A stretch of DNA of 64,000 nt from Azospirillum griseum (GTDB lineage: Bacteria > Pseudomonadota > Alphaproteobacteria > Azospirillales > Azospirillaceae): assembly GCF_003966125.1 (NCBI RefSeq), contig NZ_RXMA01000006.1:1-64000 (forward strand), written 5' to 3'. The notes under the pieces were generated by a model. The model made no database searches. It saw only the letters and a program-made list of their open reading frames with translations, and was not told the DNA's origin. Made by a program: the position numbers and the translations under genes. Below are positions 52,280 to 61,530 of the stretch, in pieces. The stretch's first letter is position 1. Every line of letters begins with the position of its first letter.

Positions 52280-55273
52280 ATGAGCGAGCTGATCGAAACC
52301 CTGTGGCGGCAGTTCGGCGTCGAGGCGGGCGAGCATTTCGACGCCATCGAACGGCTGCTGTCCGACCCCTCCGGCGAGGCGGGCGGGGCGGAGCGCGTGG
52401 CCGCGCTGTTCCGTTCCTTCCATTCGCTGAAGGGCGCGGCGCGGGCGATGGATCTGTTCGCGATGGAGGCGGTGGCCCACCGCGCCGAAACCATTCTGGG
52501 CCGTGTGCGTGGCGGGACTCTGACGCTGGCCGGGCCGGTCGCCGACGGTCTGCTGGAGGCGCTGGACGCCCTGCGCGGGCTGGCCGAACTGGCGGAGCGG
52601 GAGCGCAAGGACGGCAAGGCCGACGCCGATCTGTTGGCGCGGCTCGACGCGCTGGGCGGTGGTCCCGACGGCGCGGCGGCCAAGCCCGTCCCCGCCCAAC
52701 CGGCTCCGCCCCCGGCCAAGCTGCACGACAACGACAAGCTGCTGGTGCGTTTCGTCGGCCTGCTGCACGACGGCATGGCGACGCTGACCCGCGCGCTCGA
52801 CCTGTCGGTGCTGGACGAGGAGGGGTTCCGCAGCGTTGACGACACCGCCGAGCGGCTGGAAATCGCCTGCGAACGGCTGAATTTCCTCCCCTTCGCCGAC
52901 GTGTTCCGCCGGTTCCGCGCCGGGATGTCCGACCGCGATCCCGACGCCATCCTGCGGGAGTTGCAGGCCCTGACGCTGGCCAGCGCCCGTGTTGGCCGTC
53001 TGTCGGGGCGCGACGCCGGGTCGGCGATCCTCGCCACCCTGCTGGCCGATCACAACGCCCAGGCCCTGGCGCGCGGGACCAATCGTTGCCTGGAGTTGAT
53101 GGCCGATCCGGCCCAGGTCCACGGCGAATCCGCCGGGGAGGAGCTGGCCGGGCAGCTCGACCGATTGGCCGCCACGCTCGACATCCTGTCCCTGCCGCGC
53201 GCAGCGGCCCTGATGCGGGTGGTGGGCGATGTGGTGCGGCGGGCGGCCCCGTTGACGCACGCCGATTGGCCGGGACTGCTGGCCGACAGCCGGGCGATGG
53301 TGGCGCGCCTGTCCCATCAGGCCACGCTTGACCCGCCGGAGGATTTGGACTCCGACGCCTGCGCCGCGCTGGAAGACCGTTTGCGCCGCTTCGTTGACGC
53401 CGCGTCCGCCGCCGCCGAGTCCCGCCGCCCCTTCACGGCGGAGGAGTTGACCGCCTTCGGCCTGGATTCCGGCCTGCTGCGCTTCCTGTCGCCGGACAGC
53501 GCGGCGGATCTGCGCGCGGCGGTCGCCGATCCCACCCTGTCGCTGTACGAGGTCACGGCCTTCCTGGAGAGTTCGGCCGAGGTGGCCTCCGGCTTCGTCG
53601 CCTGGCTGGGCAGCGCGGTGCGGGCGATCACCAACTGGCCGGAATTCATCGACGGCAAGACCTGGCTGCGCGTGCTGGTCGCCGCCCCGCCGGATGTGGC
53701 GACGTTGCAGGCGGGTTTGCGGGCGATCAACCCCGCTGGCGACCTTCTGCACCTTCGCCGTTGCGCCCCCGATCTGGAGGATCACGCCGAGGAGACCCCA
53801 CCGGAGCGGGAGGAGCCTGCGACCGACGCGCTCCCCGCCACCCTGACACCCGCACCGCCCGCCCCAGCCGCCCCGATGGTGCCGCCATCGTCGTCCATTG
53901 CGGCTCCGGCCTCTCCAACCCCGGTGGTTCAGCCCCCCGCCGCTCCATCCGCCGCCCGCGCGCCCGCGCCGACCAGCGGCGGCGTCCTGCGCGTGCCGGG
54001 GGAGGTGGTGGACCGCTTCATGTCGCGCATCGACGGCATGGTGCTGCTGTCGGGTGAGTTGAACGCCACCGCCAACGATCTGCGGCTGGAGCAGGCGCTC
54101 GCCGCGCTGACCGACCGGCTGGGCGCGGGCGATCCCGCCTTGCGCGCCGTGCAGGAGGCGGTGGAGCATCATCGCCGCGCCCTGCTGGATCTCGACGCCC
54201 AGTTGAGCCGCTCGGTCGACCGGCTGCGCGAATCCGCGCTCGACCTGCGCGTCGTGCCCATCGACACGCTGTTTTCCCAGTTTCCCCGTGTGGTGCGCGA
54301 GCTGGCGCGTGTGCAGGGCAAAACGGTCCGCTTCCTGGTCGATGGCGGCGACGTCCGCATCGACAAGAGCATGGTCGAAACGCTCTATGACCCGTTGATG
54401 CACATGGTGCGCAACGCCATCGACCACGGCGTCGAATCGCCCGCCGACCGCGAGGCCGCCGGAAAACCGGGGCAAGCCACCCTCAGCCTGCGCGCGGTTC
54501 AGCGCAACAGCCGGGTGGTGGTGGAGATCGCCGACGATGGCCGGGGGATCGCGACGGAGGCGGTGCGCGCCAAGGCGGTGCGCAGCGGCCTGATCGGGGA
54601 GGAGGACAGCCACCGCCTGCCGCCGGACGCGCTACATGATTTCATCTTCGCCTCGGGCTTCTCGACGGCGGAGGCCGTGACCGAAACCTCCGGGCGCGGG
54701 GTGGGCATGGATGTGGTGCGCAACGCCATCACCCGCCTGGGCGGCAGCATCGCCATTCGCACGCGCGAGGGGGTTGGCACCGCCTTTGCCATCGATCTGC
54801 CGCTGTCGGCGGCGATTGTCCGCACCCTGCTGGTGCAGATCGGCGATCAGGTGCTGGCGATCCCCGACCGCTGCGTGGAGGAGGTGTGCGGCTTCACCGC
54901 CGACGCCTTCCGTGTCGTCTCCGGGCGCTGGACCGTGTTGCGCCGCAACCGCATCCTGCCGGTGGTCCGTCTGGCCGACGCGCTGGGCTTTCCCGCCGAT
55001 GGGCCGTGGCCGCCGCAGGGGGAGGGGCAGCGCCTGATCGTCGTGCTGCGCCAGGGCGACCGCCGCATCGGGCTGGAGATCGACACGCTGCTGCGGCGCG
55101 GCGATCTGTTCGTGCGCGAAAGCCATCCCGGTTTGGCCGATGTACCGGGGGTGGGGGGCGTGTCGCTGCTGAACGACGGGCGGATCGTCATCATTCTGGA
55201 CGGCGATGAGCTGTACCGGTTGGCCGCTGCCGCGCAGCGCCAGAGCGCCGAAACCGTGGCCGCCCATCTCTGA
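52280..55273 (+). CDS. cheA: Chemotaxis histidine kinase CheA (long form)
   Basis: A 997-aa kinase. An N-terminal Hpt domain carries the phosphorylated His48 (RSFHSLKGAARAMD). A long region (about 130-500) is helical and unlike the usual short P1-P2 linker, with no second HxxKG motif. A Pro/Ala-rich linker (about 510-575) leads to dimerisation and ATPase regions: HMVRNAIDHGVE (N box), IADDGRGI (G1) and TSGRGVGMDVV (G2), then a C-terminal CheW-like domain (about 850-990). There is no receiver at the C-terminus. It starts 19 bases after cheY and phosphorylates CheY and CheB. Confidence 0.93.
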   Translation: MSELIETLWRQFGVEAGEHFDAIERLLSDPSGEAGGAERVAALFRSFHSLKGAARAMDLFAMEAVAHRAETILGRVRGGTLTLAGPVADGLLEALDALRGLAELAERERKDGKADADLLARLDALGGGPDGAAAKPVPAQPAPPPAKLHDNDKLLVRFVGLLHDGMATLTRALDLSVLDEEGFRSVDDTAERLEIACERLNFLPFADVFRRFRAGMSDRDPDAILRELQALTLASARVGRLSGRDAGSAILATLLADHNAQALARGTNRCLELMADPAQVHGESAGEELAGQLDRLAATLDILSLPRAAALMRVVGDVVRRAAPLTHADWPGLLADSRAMVARLSHQATLDPPEDLDSDACAALEDRLRRFVDAASAAAESRRPFTAEELTAFGLDSGLLRFLSPDSAADLRAAVADPTLSLYEVTAFLESSAEVASGFVAWLGSAVRAITNWPEFIDGKTWLRVLVAAPPDVATLQAGLRAINPAGDLLHLRRCAPDLEDHAEETPPEREEPATDALPATLTPAPPAPAAPMVPPSSSIAAPASPTPVVQPPAAPSAARAPAPTSGGVLRVPGEVVDRFMSRIDGMVLLSGELNATANDLRLEQALAALTDRLGAGDPALRAVQEAVEHHRRALLDLDAQLSRSVDRLRESALDLRVVPIDTLFSQFPRVVRELARVQGKTVRFLVDGGDVRIDKSMVETLYDPLMHMVRNAIDHGVESPADREAAGKPGQATLSLRAVQRNSRVVVEIADDGRGIATEAVRAKAVRSGLIGEEDSHRLPPDALHDFIFASGFSTAEAVTETSGRGVGMDVVRNAITRLGGSIAIRTREGVGTAFAIDLPLSAAIVRTLLVQIGDQVLAIPDRCVEEVCGFTADAFRVVSGRWTVLRRNRILPVVRLADALGFPADGPWPPQGEGQRLIVVLRQGDRRIGLEIDTLLRRGDLFVRESHPGLADVPGVGGVSLLNDGRIVIILDGDELYRLAAAAQRQSAETVAAHL

Positions 55274-55737
55274 AACTGCTCTTCGCCTTACCCCGGTTCA
55301 TGAAGCGGATTTCATCCAGCCGTCAGACCCGGTTCACGCACCCTGAGATACTGTTCATCCTGTGACGGGGGCGCTTCTTCTTCCCCCACAGACCGGCCCC
55401 GTCGCACGAGAGAGCAGTGTCTTCACAGTGCGTTTTGCAAGTGCGTCTCCTTAAGTGTGTCTTCTGATGTCTCCTCCCTCGGTGGCGTTTCCCCCTGCCA
55501 CCGAACTGAATCGCCCATCCGGCTGTTGTTCATCCCCCCGCCGGGTGGTGCCTTTCGGCGGAGCGTGATGGGATTGGGTCCGGTCATGGTTGCCCCCCGG
55601 CCATGCTCGTCCAGATCCTGGTCACGCTCCGCCATTTTCCTTTTGCCATCCGGTTATTGTGGAACACCGGCCTTGACGTGCCGCAGCGGCTGCCGCTTTC
55701 TGAAGGGCCTGTCAGCCAGCCGGATCGGTCTGCTCCC
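55274..55737. other. Intergenic region, cheA / recG
   Basis: About 460 bases. A 70-codon minus-strand frame (55423-55635) and a recG-frame extension (from 55603) cross it, but neither has good support. No terminator or repeat is evident. Confidence 0.45.
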
Positions 55738-57819
55738 GTGCGTCCCGTCGTTCTGTTTCCCGTGTTCAAGCCGGTCACGGCGCTTCCCGGCCTTGGCCCC
55801 CGTCTGGGCAAGCTGGTGGAGAAGCTGGCGGGTGGCCATGTCGTCGATCTGCTGTGGCATCTGCCCTGTGGGGTCATCGACCGCCGGTTTTCGCCCAAGA
55901 TCGCCCAGGCCCCGAACGGGCGCATCGCCACGCTGACGGTGCGGATCGATTCGCACGTTGCGCCGGTCAACCCGCGCCACCCCTACCGCGTCCGCTGCAC
56001 CGACGACACCGGCGTGCTGGAGCTGGTCTATTTCCATGTGAAGGGCGATTGGCTGGCCCGGCAGATGCCGATCGGCTCGACCATGGTGGTGTCGGGCAAG
56101 GTCGAATGGTTCAACGACACCCCGCAGATCTCCCACCCCGACGCCGTGGTCCCGCTGGAGGCGCGCGACGACATCGACATGGTGGAGCCGGTTTACCCGA
56201 TGACCGCCGGTCTGCCCGCCAAGACGCTGCGCAAAGCGGTGCGCGCGGCGCTGGCCGAGCTTCCGGCCCTGCCGGAATGGCAGGACGCGGCGTGGCTGGA
56301 GCGGCGGCGCTGGCCGGGCTGGGCCGACGCCCTGACCCGCGCCCACAACCCGGAGGACGAGGCCGACCTCGCCACCACCACGGCGGCGCGTTGCCGCCTG
56401 GCCTATGACGAGCTGCTGGCCAATCAGTTGGCCCTGATGCTGGTGCGGGCCAGCCAACGGCGTCTGACCGGGCGCGTCACCCAGGGCGACGGCTCCTTGC
56501 GCCAGAAGGCGTTGGCCGCCTTACCCTTCGCGCTCACCGGATCGCAGGCCACGGCGCTGGAGGAGATTTACGCCGACATGGCGTCGGACGCCCGCATGCT
56601 GCGGTTGTTGCAGGGTGATGTCGGCAGCGGCAAGACGGTGGTGGCGCTGCTGGCCATGCTGAACGCGGTGGAAACCGGCGCGCAGGCCGCCCTGATGGCT
56701 CCCACCGAGATTCTGGCCCGCCAGCACGCCGAAAGCCTCGCCCCGCTGTGCAAGGCCGCCGGGGTCGAGATCGGGTTGTTGACCGGGCGCGACAAGGGCA
56801 AGGCGCGTCAGGCGGTGTTGGACCGGCTGGCCTCGGGCGAATTGTCCCTGCTGGTCGGGACCCACGCGCTGTTTCAGGAGGATGTCACCTTTCACGATCT
56901 GGCGCTGGCGGTGATCGACGAGCAGCACCGCTTTGGCGTCCATCAGCGCCTGCAACTGTCGGCCAAGGGGCGGGCCACCGACGTCCTGGTGATGACGGCC
57001 ACGCCCATCCCGCGCACGCTGACGCTCACCGCCTATGGCGACATGGACGTGTCGCGCCTGCTGGAAAAACCCGCTGGGCGCAAGCCGGTGCAAACCGTCA
57101 CCGTTGCGCTCGACCGGTTGGAGGAGATCGTCCACGGCATCCGCCGCAAGGTGCAGGAGGGCGCACGGATCTACTGGGTCTGTCCGCTGGTCGATGAATC
57201 CGAACAGATCGACCTCGCCGCCGCCACCGAACGCCACGCCTTCCTGACCGGGGCCTTTGGCGACCGCGTCGGGCTGGTCCATGGCAAGATGCGCGGGCCG
57301 GACAAGGACGCGGTGATGGCCGCCTTTGCCGAGGGCGCGCTCGACGTGCTGGTCGCCACCACGGTGATCGAGGTCGGCGTCAACGTGCCGGAGGCGACGG
57401 TCATGGTGATCGAGCACGCCGAGCGGTTCGGTCTGGCCCAGCTTCACCAGCTGCGTGGGCGGGTCGGGCGGGGCGAGAAGCCATCCACCTGCCTGCTGCT
57501 GTTCGATCCGCATCTGACCGAAACCGCCCGCTCCCGATTGAAAACCCTGCGCGACACCGAGGACGGATTCATCATCGCCGAGGAGGATTTGCGCCTGCGC
57601 GGGGCGGGTGAACTGCTCGGCACCCGGCAATCTGGTTTGCCGGGCTTCCGGCTGGCCGATCTGGCGGTGCATGGGGAGTTGCTGGCGGTGGCGCGCGACG
57701 ACGCCAAGCTGATTGTGGAGCGCGATCCCGAACTGGCGACGCCGCGCGGGCAGGCCCTGCGGACCTTGCTCTATCTGTTCGAACGCGACGCGGCGGCTAA
57801 GACGCTTCGGTCGGGCTGA
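55738..57819 (+). CDS. recG: ATP-dependent DNA helicase RecG
   Basis: A 693-aa superfamily 2 helicase that remodels stalled replication forks. It begins RPVVLFPVFKPVTALPGLG like other alphaproteobacterial RecG; the wedge/OB domain lies at about 60-160; helicase motifs include GDVGSGKT (Walker A), DEQH, TATPIPRT and QLRGRVGRG. The GTG at 55738 is chosen from conserved family length; its ribosome binding site is weak, and an ATG at 55603 would add 45 residues. Its 3' end overlaps the convergent DUF502 gene by 23 bases. Confidence 0.92.
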   Translation: MRPVVLFPVFKPVTALPGLGPRLGKLVEKLAGGHVVDLLWHLPCGVIDRRFSPKIAQAPNGRIATLTVRIDSHVAPVNPRHPYRVRCTDDTGVLELVYFHVKGDWLARQMPIGSTMVVSGKVEWFNDTPQISHPDAVVPLEARDDIDMVEPVYPMTAGLPAKTLRKAVRAALAELPALPEWQDAAWLERRRWPGWADALTRAHNPEDEADLATTTAARCRLAYDELLANQLALMLVRASQRRLTGRVTQGDGSLRQKALAALPFALTGSQATALEEIYADMASDARMLRLLQGDVGSGKTVVALLAMLNAVETGAQAALMAPTEILARQHAESLAPLCKAAGVEIGLLTGRDKGKARQAVLDRLASGELSLLVGTHALFQEDVTFHDLALAVIDEQHRFGVHQRLQLSAKGRATDVLVMTATPIPRTLTLTAYGDMDVSRLLEKPAGRKPVQTVTVALDRLEEIVHGIRRKVQEGARIYWVCPLVDESEQIDLAAATERHAFLTGAFGDRVGLVHGKMRGPDKDAVMAAFAEGALDVLVATTVIEVGVNVPEATVMVIEHAERFGLAQLHQLRGRVGRGEKPSTCLLLFDPHLTETARSRLKTLRDTEDGFIIAEEDLRLRGAGELLGTRQSGLPGFRLADLAVHGELLAVARDDAKLIVERDPELATPRGQALRTLLYLFERDAAAKTLRSG

Positions 57820-58600
57820 GGGCGGGGGCTGGGGTCCCGCCTGACGGGCTGCTTGTGGCCGTCCCGGCGGTGGGGCGGCGGTCCGGCGGCACGACGATGC
57901 CGCCCGACATCACCATTTTCAGCCCATCCTCGACCGTGATGTTCAGCACCTTCACCTCGTGGCGCGGTGCCATGATGAGAAAGCCGGTGGTGGGGGGCGC
58001 GCAGGGGATGAAGACGTTGACCATCTCCTCCCCATGGTTGGCGCTGGCGCAGACCTGCTGCACCTCCGGGTGGGCCGACCCGGTGATGAAGCCCAGCGAC
58101 CAAACCCCGGCGCGCGGGTATTGCAACACCACCACCTCACGGAAGGCGTTGGATTTCTTGGCCAGCACGGTTTCGAAGATCTGCTTCACCGCGCTGTAGA
58201 CCGAGCGGACGACCGGCATCCGTTCGACCACCCCTTCGCTCAGGCCCAGGAACAGACGCCCGACATACCCGGCGGTGAAGGCACCGATCAGCGTCACCAC
58301 GATGATGACCGTCAGAACCCCGATGCCCGGAATCGAGAAGGGCAGGTAGTTTTCCGGGTTGTAGGACGACGGGATCAGCGGGCGGATGTGCCCGTCGATG
58401 AAAGACACGAACCACCAGGCGATGTAGATCGTGATGGCGATGGGGGCCGTCACCAGAATGCCGGCGAGGAAGTAGGCGCGCAACCGGCCCACCAGCCCGA
58501 TCCGTTCCCGGCGCGGTCGGTCGGTGCCTTTGCTGGTTGCTTCCTTGTTCGGTTGCGCCGCCGCGCCTTTGCCCCCGGCTTTCCGATCCACGCGCGCCAT
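57797..58600 (-). CDS. DUF502 family membrane protein
   Basis: A 267-aa protein with two membrane helices (about 40-65 and 92-115) followed by a cytoplasmic domain with RMPVVRSVYSAVKQIFETV and VFIPCAPPTTGFLIM, both hallmarks of the DUF502 family. The N-terminus is Lys/Arg-rich and the C-terminus Pro/Ser-rich. Function is unknown. It often lies next to recG in this group. Confidence 0.85.
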   Translation of the reverse strand: MARVDRKAGGKGAAAQPNKEATSKGTDRPRRERIGLVGRLRAYFLAGILVTAPIAITIYIAWWFVSFIDGHIRPLIPSSYNPENYLPFSIPGIGVLTVIIVVTLIGAFTAGYVGRLFLGLSEGVVERMPVVRSVYSAVKQIFETVLAKKSNAFREVVVLQYPRAGVWSLGFITGSAHPEVQQVCASANHGEEMVNVFIPCAPPTTGFLIMAPRHEVKVLNITVEDGLKMVMSGGIVVPPDRRPTAGTATSSPSGGTPAPALSPTEAS

Positions 58601-58787
58601 CCATCAAAACTCCTTTGGAGCCATAGTGATGCATGGCGCGCTGCGGCTCAACCATCGCGCTGCGAAAAAACGTGATCCTTGGACGGAACGGCGCGCAGGC
58701 GCATGAGTTCCTGTTTCCCCCTTGCTGGAGAGCGGGTTATTCTTCATCGTCCTGCATCGCTTCACCGTCGAAGGATCCGTCGCGACC

Positions 58788-59504
58788 GTGTCGACCCACC
58801 CCGAATTCACCGCACCGGATGCGTTGGACCGGATTCAGCTGTTGCGCCCTCTATCGGCGGAACAGCGGGCGGCGGTGGTGCGGCAATGCCGGTGGCGGCG
58901 GTTCGGTTTGGACGAGCAGTTGATCGATCATTGGGCGGAAACCAGCGACGTCGCCTTCATCGTCGAAGGCAGGGTCCGGGTTCTCAGCCACTCCGCTGGC
59001 GGCAAGGAAATCAGCTTTGACGACATCGACGCCGGGGAGTTTGTCGGCGAGATGTCCGCGTTGGATGGACGCCCCCGTTCCGCTTCGGTGGTGGCCTTGC
59101 GTGAAGGCACACTCATCGCCTTTCTCGGCCCGCGCCCGTTTCAGGAGTTGGTGGCCGGACATTCCGCCTTGGCCATGGCGATGATGTTGCGGTTGAGCGG
59201 CAAGCTCCGCGTTGCCACCGACCGCATCATGGAACTCTCCACCCTGGGGGCCAACAACCGGGTGCACGCCGAGTTGCTGCGCTTGGCCAAGCGCGGGAGG
59301 ATTGAAGGCAAGACGGCGGTGATCGCCCCGATTCCCGTGCATTCCGACATCGCGGCGCGGGTCAGCACCACGCGGGAAACCGTTGCCCGCGTGCTGAGTG
59401 ATCTGGCGCGCGACGGCCTGGTGGAACGCCGGGTGGACGCCCTTGTGGTCCGTGATCTGGGGCGTTTGGAGACCATGGTGGAAACGGTCCGCGCCAGCGT
59501 GTGA
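58788..59504 (+). CDS. Crp/Fnr-family transcription regulator
   Basis: A 238-aa regulator with a cyclic-nucleotide-binding-type beta roll (about 15-120, with IVEGRVRVLSHS and GEFVGEMSALDG), a dimer helix, and a winged helix-turn-helix (SDIAARVSTTRETVARVLSDLARDG). Only one Cys is present in the N-terminal half, so it is not a 4Fe-4S FNR sensor; it is closer to Crp-like members. I chose the GTG at 58788; a TTG at 58722 would lengthen it unusually. It lies 79 bases before hisE. The effector is unknown. Confidence 0.85.
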   Translation: MSTHPEFTAPDALDRIQLLRPLSAEQRAAVVRQCRWRRFGLDEQLIDHWAETSDVAFIVEGRVRVLSHSAGGKEISFDDIDAGEFVGEMSALDGRPRSASVVALREGTLIAFLGPRPFQELVAGHSALAMAMMLRLSGKLRVATDRIMELSTLGANNRVHAELLRLAKRGRIEGKTAVIAPIPVHSDIAARVSTTRETVARVLSDLARDGLVERRVDALVVRDLGRLETMVETVRASV

Positions 59505-59583
59505 CCCCAGCGCGCGGCGACGGTCAACGCTCTTAGGGGTGCGGCGGCTTGACGCGGATGGAGTGCCTTCCGATCTTGAGGAC

Positions 59584-59931
59584 ATGACCACAATCACCCT
59601 TCATGATCCCTTACGCACCCTGTACGACGCCATCCTGACCTTGCGACGCGATCCGCAGTCAGCGCCTGATGGCTCGCGCACCGCCCGGCTGTTGTCTCAA
59701 GGCCGTGCCCGCATGGCGCGCAAGCTGGGGGAAGAGGCGATTGAGGTGGCGATCGACGCCATGCGCAACGACCGTGCCGCCGTGGTTCTGGAATCGGCGG
59801 ATTTGCTCTACAATCTGATGGTGCTGCTGGCCGATCTCGAAATTCCGCCGGAGGAGGTGATGGCCGAAATTGAACGGCGCGCCACTCTGTTCGGCATCGC
59901 CGAGAAGCTGCCGAAAAGTCCGTTGTCCTGA
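59584..59931 (+). CDS. hisE: Phosphoribosyl-ATP pyrophosphatase
   Basis: A 115-aa MazG-fold enzyme of histidine biosynthesis that hydrolyses phosphoribosyl-ATP to phosphoribosyl-AMP. SRTARLLSQG, ARKLGEEAIEVAIDA (metal-binding EExxE) and ESADLLYNLMVLL are characteristic. The ATG at 59584 gives the family length. Other his genes are not in this window, so it is separated from the main his operon and placed behind a Crp/Fnr gene. Confidence 0.9.
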   Translation: MTTITLHDPLRTLYDAILTLRRDPQSAPDGSRTARLLSQGRARMARKLGEEAIEVAIDAMRNDRAAVVLESADLLYNLMVLLADLEIPPEEVMAEIERRATLFGIAEKLPKSPLS

Positions 59932-59948
59932 GTCTCGGAATCAGCTGG

Positions 59949-60497
59949 TTACGTCATCCCCTCGTCACCGCTGCTTGATCGTTTGGTCTTGAACAGACCG
60001 CATGGGACGGCGTTGCCAATCTCAAACCCTTGGTTGCGCGGGAAGCGTTGCAGGGCACGGTCGGCGGCCTCGCGCGGGGTGGAGGCGACGATCAGATAGG
60101 TGCGCGGCGTTGGCCATGCGGCGGCCATGCGGTTGCTGCTGCCCGAATCGTCCGACCGACGAATTTCCACTGACCAGATGTTGCCGGGACGTGCGTCCAG
60201 TCGGTCGAAGATGTGATAGCGCTCCACCGGCGCGGCGCGGGCCTCGTCGAATTTTTCCGTCAGATGCTCCAAGGTCAGGCGCATGGTGTGAAGCTGGTCA
60301 TCCAGGCCGGCTTCCCGCATTTTGGTTTCCGACAGTCGGCGCGCGCTGTCGTTGATGTCCCGCTCAAGGGCCAGCAGCGCGTTCTCTTCTTCGGTCAAGG
60401 ATTTGCGGGCTTCGGCGAGACGGCGTTGACCAATCCGGTTCACCAGGACGCTGCCGATCATGAAAAGCATCGCGGCGTACAGAAACAGTGCGGTCAT
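59949..60497 (-). CDS. Membrane-anchored coiled-coil protein (unknown)
   Basis: A 182-aa protein with one N-terminal membrane helix (about 2-20) followed by a coiled coil (about 25-90) rich in Leu, Glu and Arg, then a small folded C-terminal domain with IWSVEIRRSD and YLIVASTPREAADRALQRFP. I do not recognise the family. It overlaps the upstream gene by four bases (ATGA), so the two are translationally coupled. It is convergent with hisE. Confidence 0.65.
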   Translation of the reverse strand: MTALFLYAAMLFMIGSVLVNRIGQRRLAEARKSLTEEENALLALERDINDSARRLSETKMREAGLDDQLHTMRLTLEHLTEKFDEARAAPVERYHIFDRLDARPGNIWSVEIRRSDDSGSSNRMAAAWPTPRTYLIVASTPREAADRALQRFPRNQGFEIGNAVPCGLFKTKRSSSGDEGMT

Positions 60498-61216
60498 GCA
60501 GCCTCGGCAGAGGCCAAGGCGGGCGCGTGAACGCCGCTGTCCACGGACGCAGCGTCGCCAGCGGGGGGAGCTGCGGTTGAGGGGGCGATGGTGGTGGCAG
60601 GCGGGCGCAGGGTTGGCGTGGTGGCAGCGGCGTCTGGCACGGTTGCGGGGGGCGCGGCCTGTGTTTCATTGCTTCCGGAGACGCGCGCGGTTCCGATCCG
60701 TTGCAGACGGGTGGCGATGATGCCGGATCGGGCGGTGAAGGCGCGCTGGATTGCCGCCATGGCCGCCTCAGGATTGTCCGCCCAGACATGGGCGACGTTG
60801 TTGCGCTCCCAAATCTCCTTGGCGAACACAATGCGTCGCTGATCGGGGCGCCCCTGTTCCGGGTTGGTGCGCAGATCCCCTTGGAACAGCAGCGCGCCGC
60901 TGTCAGGCTCGCCGATTTCATGAACCATTTCGATTTTCGACAGCTTGAGCGCCGTTGTGGCGGCAACGATGCGCGCGCGTTCGGCGGTCATCGCGTCAAG
61001 CTTCGCTTGCTTGGCGGTGACGTCAGCCTCGTGCTTGTCAAGATTGGCTTTTGTGTCCAGCTTTTCACGCTGGCGTGTTTGCAGACGGCGGCGGACCATG
61101 GCCAAGCGGCCCGCCGTTGCGCTCAAACGGGATGCCTCAAAGATCACCGACAGACCAAGTGCGGTGAGGCCAAGAAGCAAAACCGCTATGCCAAAGACAT
61201 CGTGAATCGGCGGCAT
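60494..61216 (-). CDS. Membrane-anchored coiled-coil protein (unknown, partner gene)
   Basis: A 240-aa protein with the same plan as the downstream gene: one N-terminal membrane helix (about 8-27), a coiled coil (about 30-95), a small domain with IVFAKEIWERNNVAHVWADNPEAAMAAIQRAF, and here also a Pro/Ala/Thr-rich tail (about 180-240). The domain end 'AAMAAIQRAF' parallels 'AADRALQRF' in the partner, so the two may be diverged paralogues forming a membrane complex. I chose the ATG at 61216. A TATAAT element lies upstream. Confidence 0.62.
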   Translation of the reverse strand: MPPIHDVFGIAVLLLGLTALGLSVIFEASRLSATAGRLAMVRRRLQTRQREKLDTKANLDKHEADVTAKQAKLDAMTAERARIVAATTALKLSKIEMVHEIGEPDSGALLFQGDLRTNPEQGRPDQRRIVFAKEIWERNNVAHVWADNPEAAMAAIQRAFTARSGIIATRLQRIGTARVSGSNETQAAPPATVPDAAATTPTLRPPATTIAPSTAAPPAGDAASVDSGVHAPALASAEAA

Positions 61217-61530
61217 CCGGCGACCATCCGTTGAGGCAAGGGTGTACGCAACCGTGTTTGCGAAAACTCTTTGAAGGACAACAATAAAGTGCAGATGAAA
61301 AATTATACAAACTAAAGCGGTGTTGGGAAATGTCTGATTGGCGAGGATTCTCGGCAATCCGCGACAAAAGTCTCCAGTTTGTAACAAATTGAACCAATCA
61401 CAACAACACACATTCCGCCGATGAATGACATGATACGATTGTTCGGGGCCGGGTCACGGGCGCGCGGTACGACGGGTGCGTCCTGCACCTCAGGGGACAT
61501 TGGGGCATTGGGGCATTTGAGGCAGAGCGG
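61217..61530. other. Divergent intergenic region
   Basis: About 310 bases between the coiled-coil pair and the kinase gene, with an AT-rich patch (61260-61330). It contains a TATAAT for the minus direction and GTAACAAATTGAA (61381-61393), which also occurs at 274-286. Confidence 0.5.
61302..61307 (-). promoter_or_regulatory. TATAAT -10 element for the coiled-coil pair
   Basis: The minus strand reads TTTGTATAATTTTTC, a perfect -10 hexamer in an AT-rich patch. The -35 (TTTCCC at 17 bases) is weak. Transcription would start near 61295, about 79 bases before the ATG. Confidence 0.4.

Noticed and set aside
52154..54613. 819-codon minus-strand frame
   Set aside because: Antisense to cheA; Gln/Arg/Gly-rich with no domain.
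55423..55635. 70-codon minus-strand frame between cheA and recG
   Set aside because: Composition is plausible, but there is no good ribosome binding site, no motif and no neighbour support. Conservation would be needed to revive it.
55603..55737. N-terminal extension of recG
   Set aside because: Family members begin near the GTG at 55738; the added 45 residues are not conserved. The weak ribosome binding site leaves some doubt.
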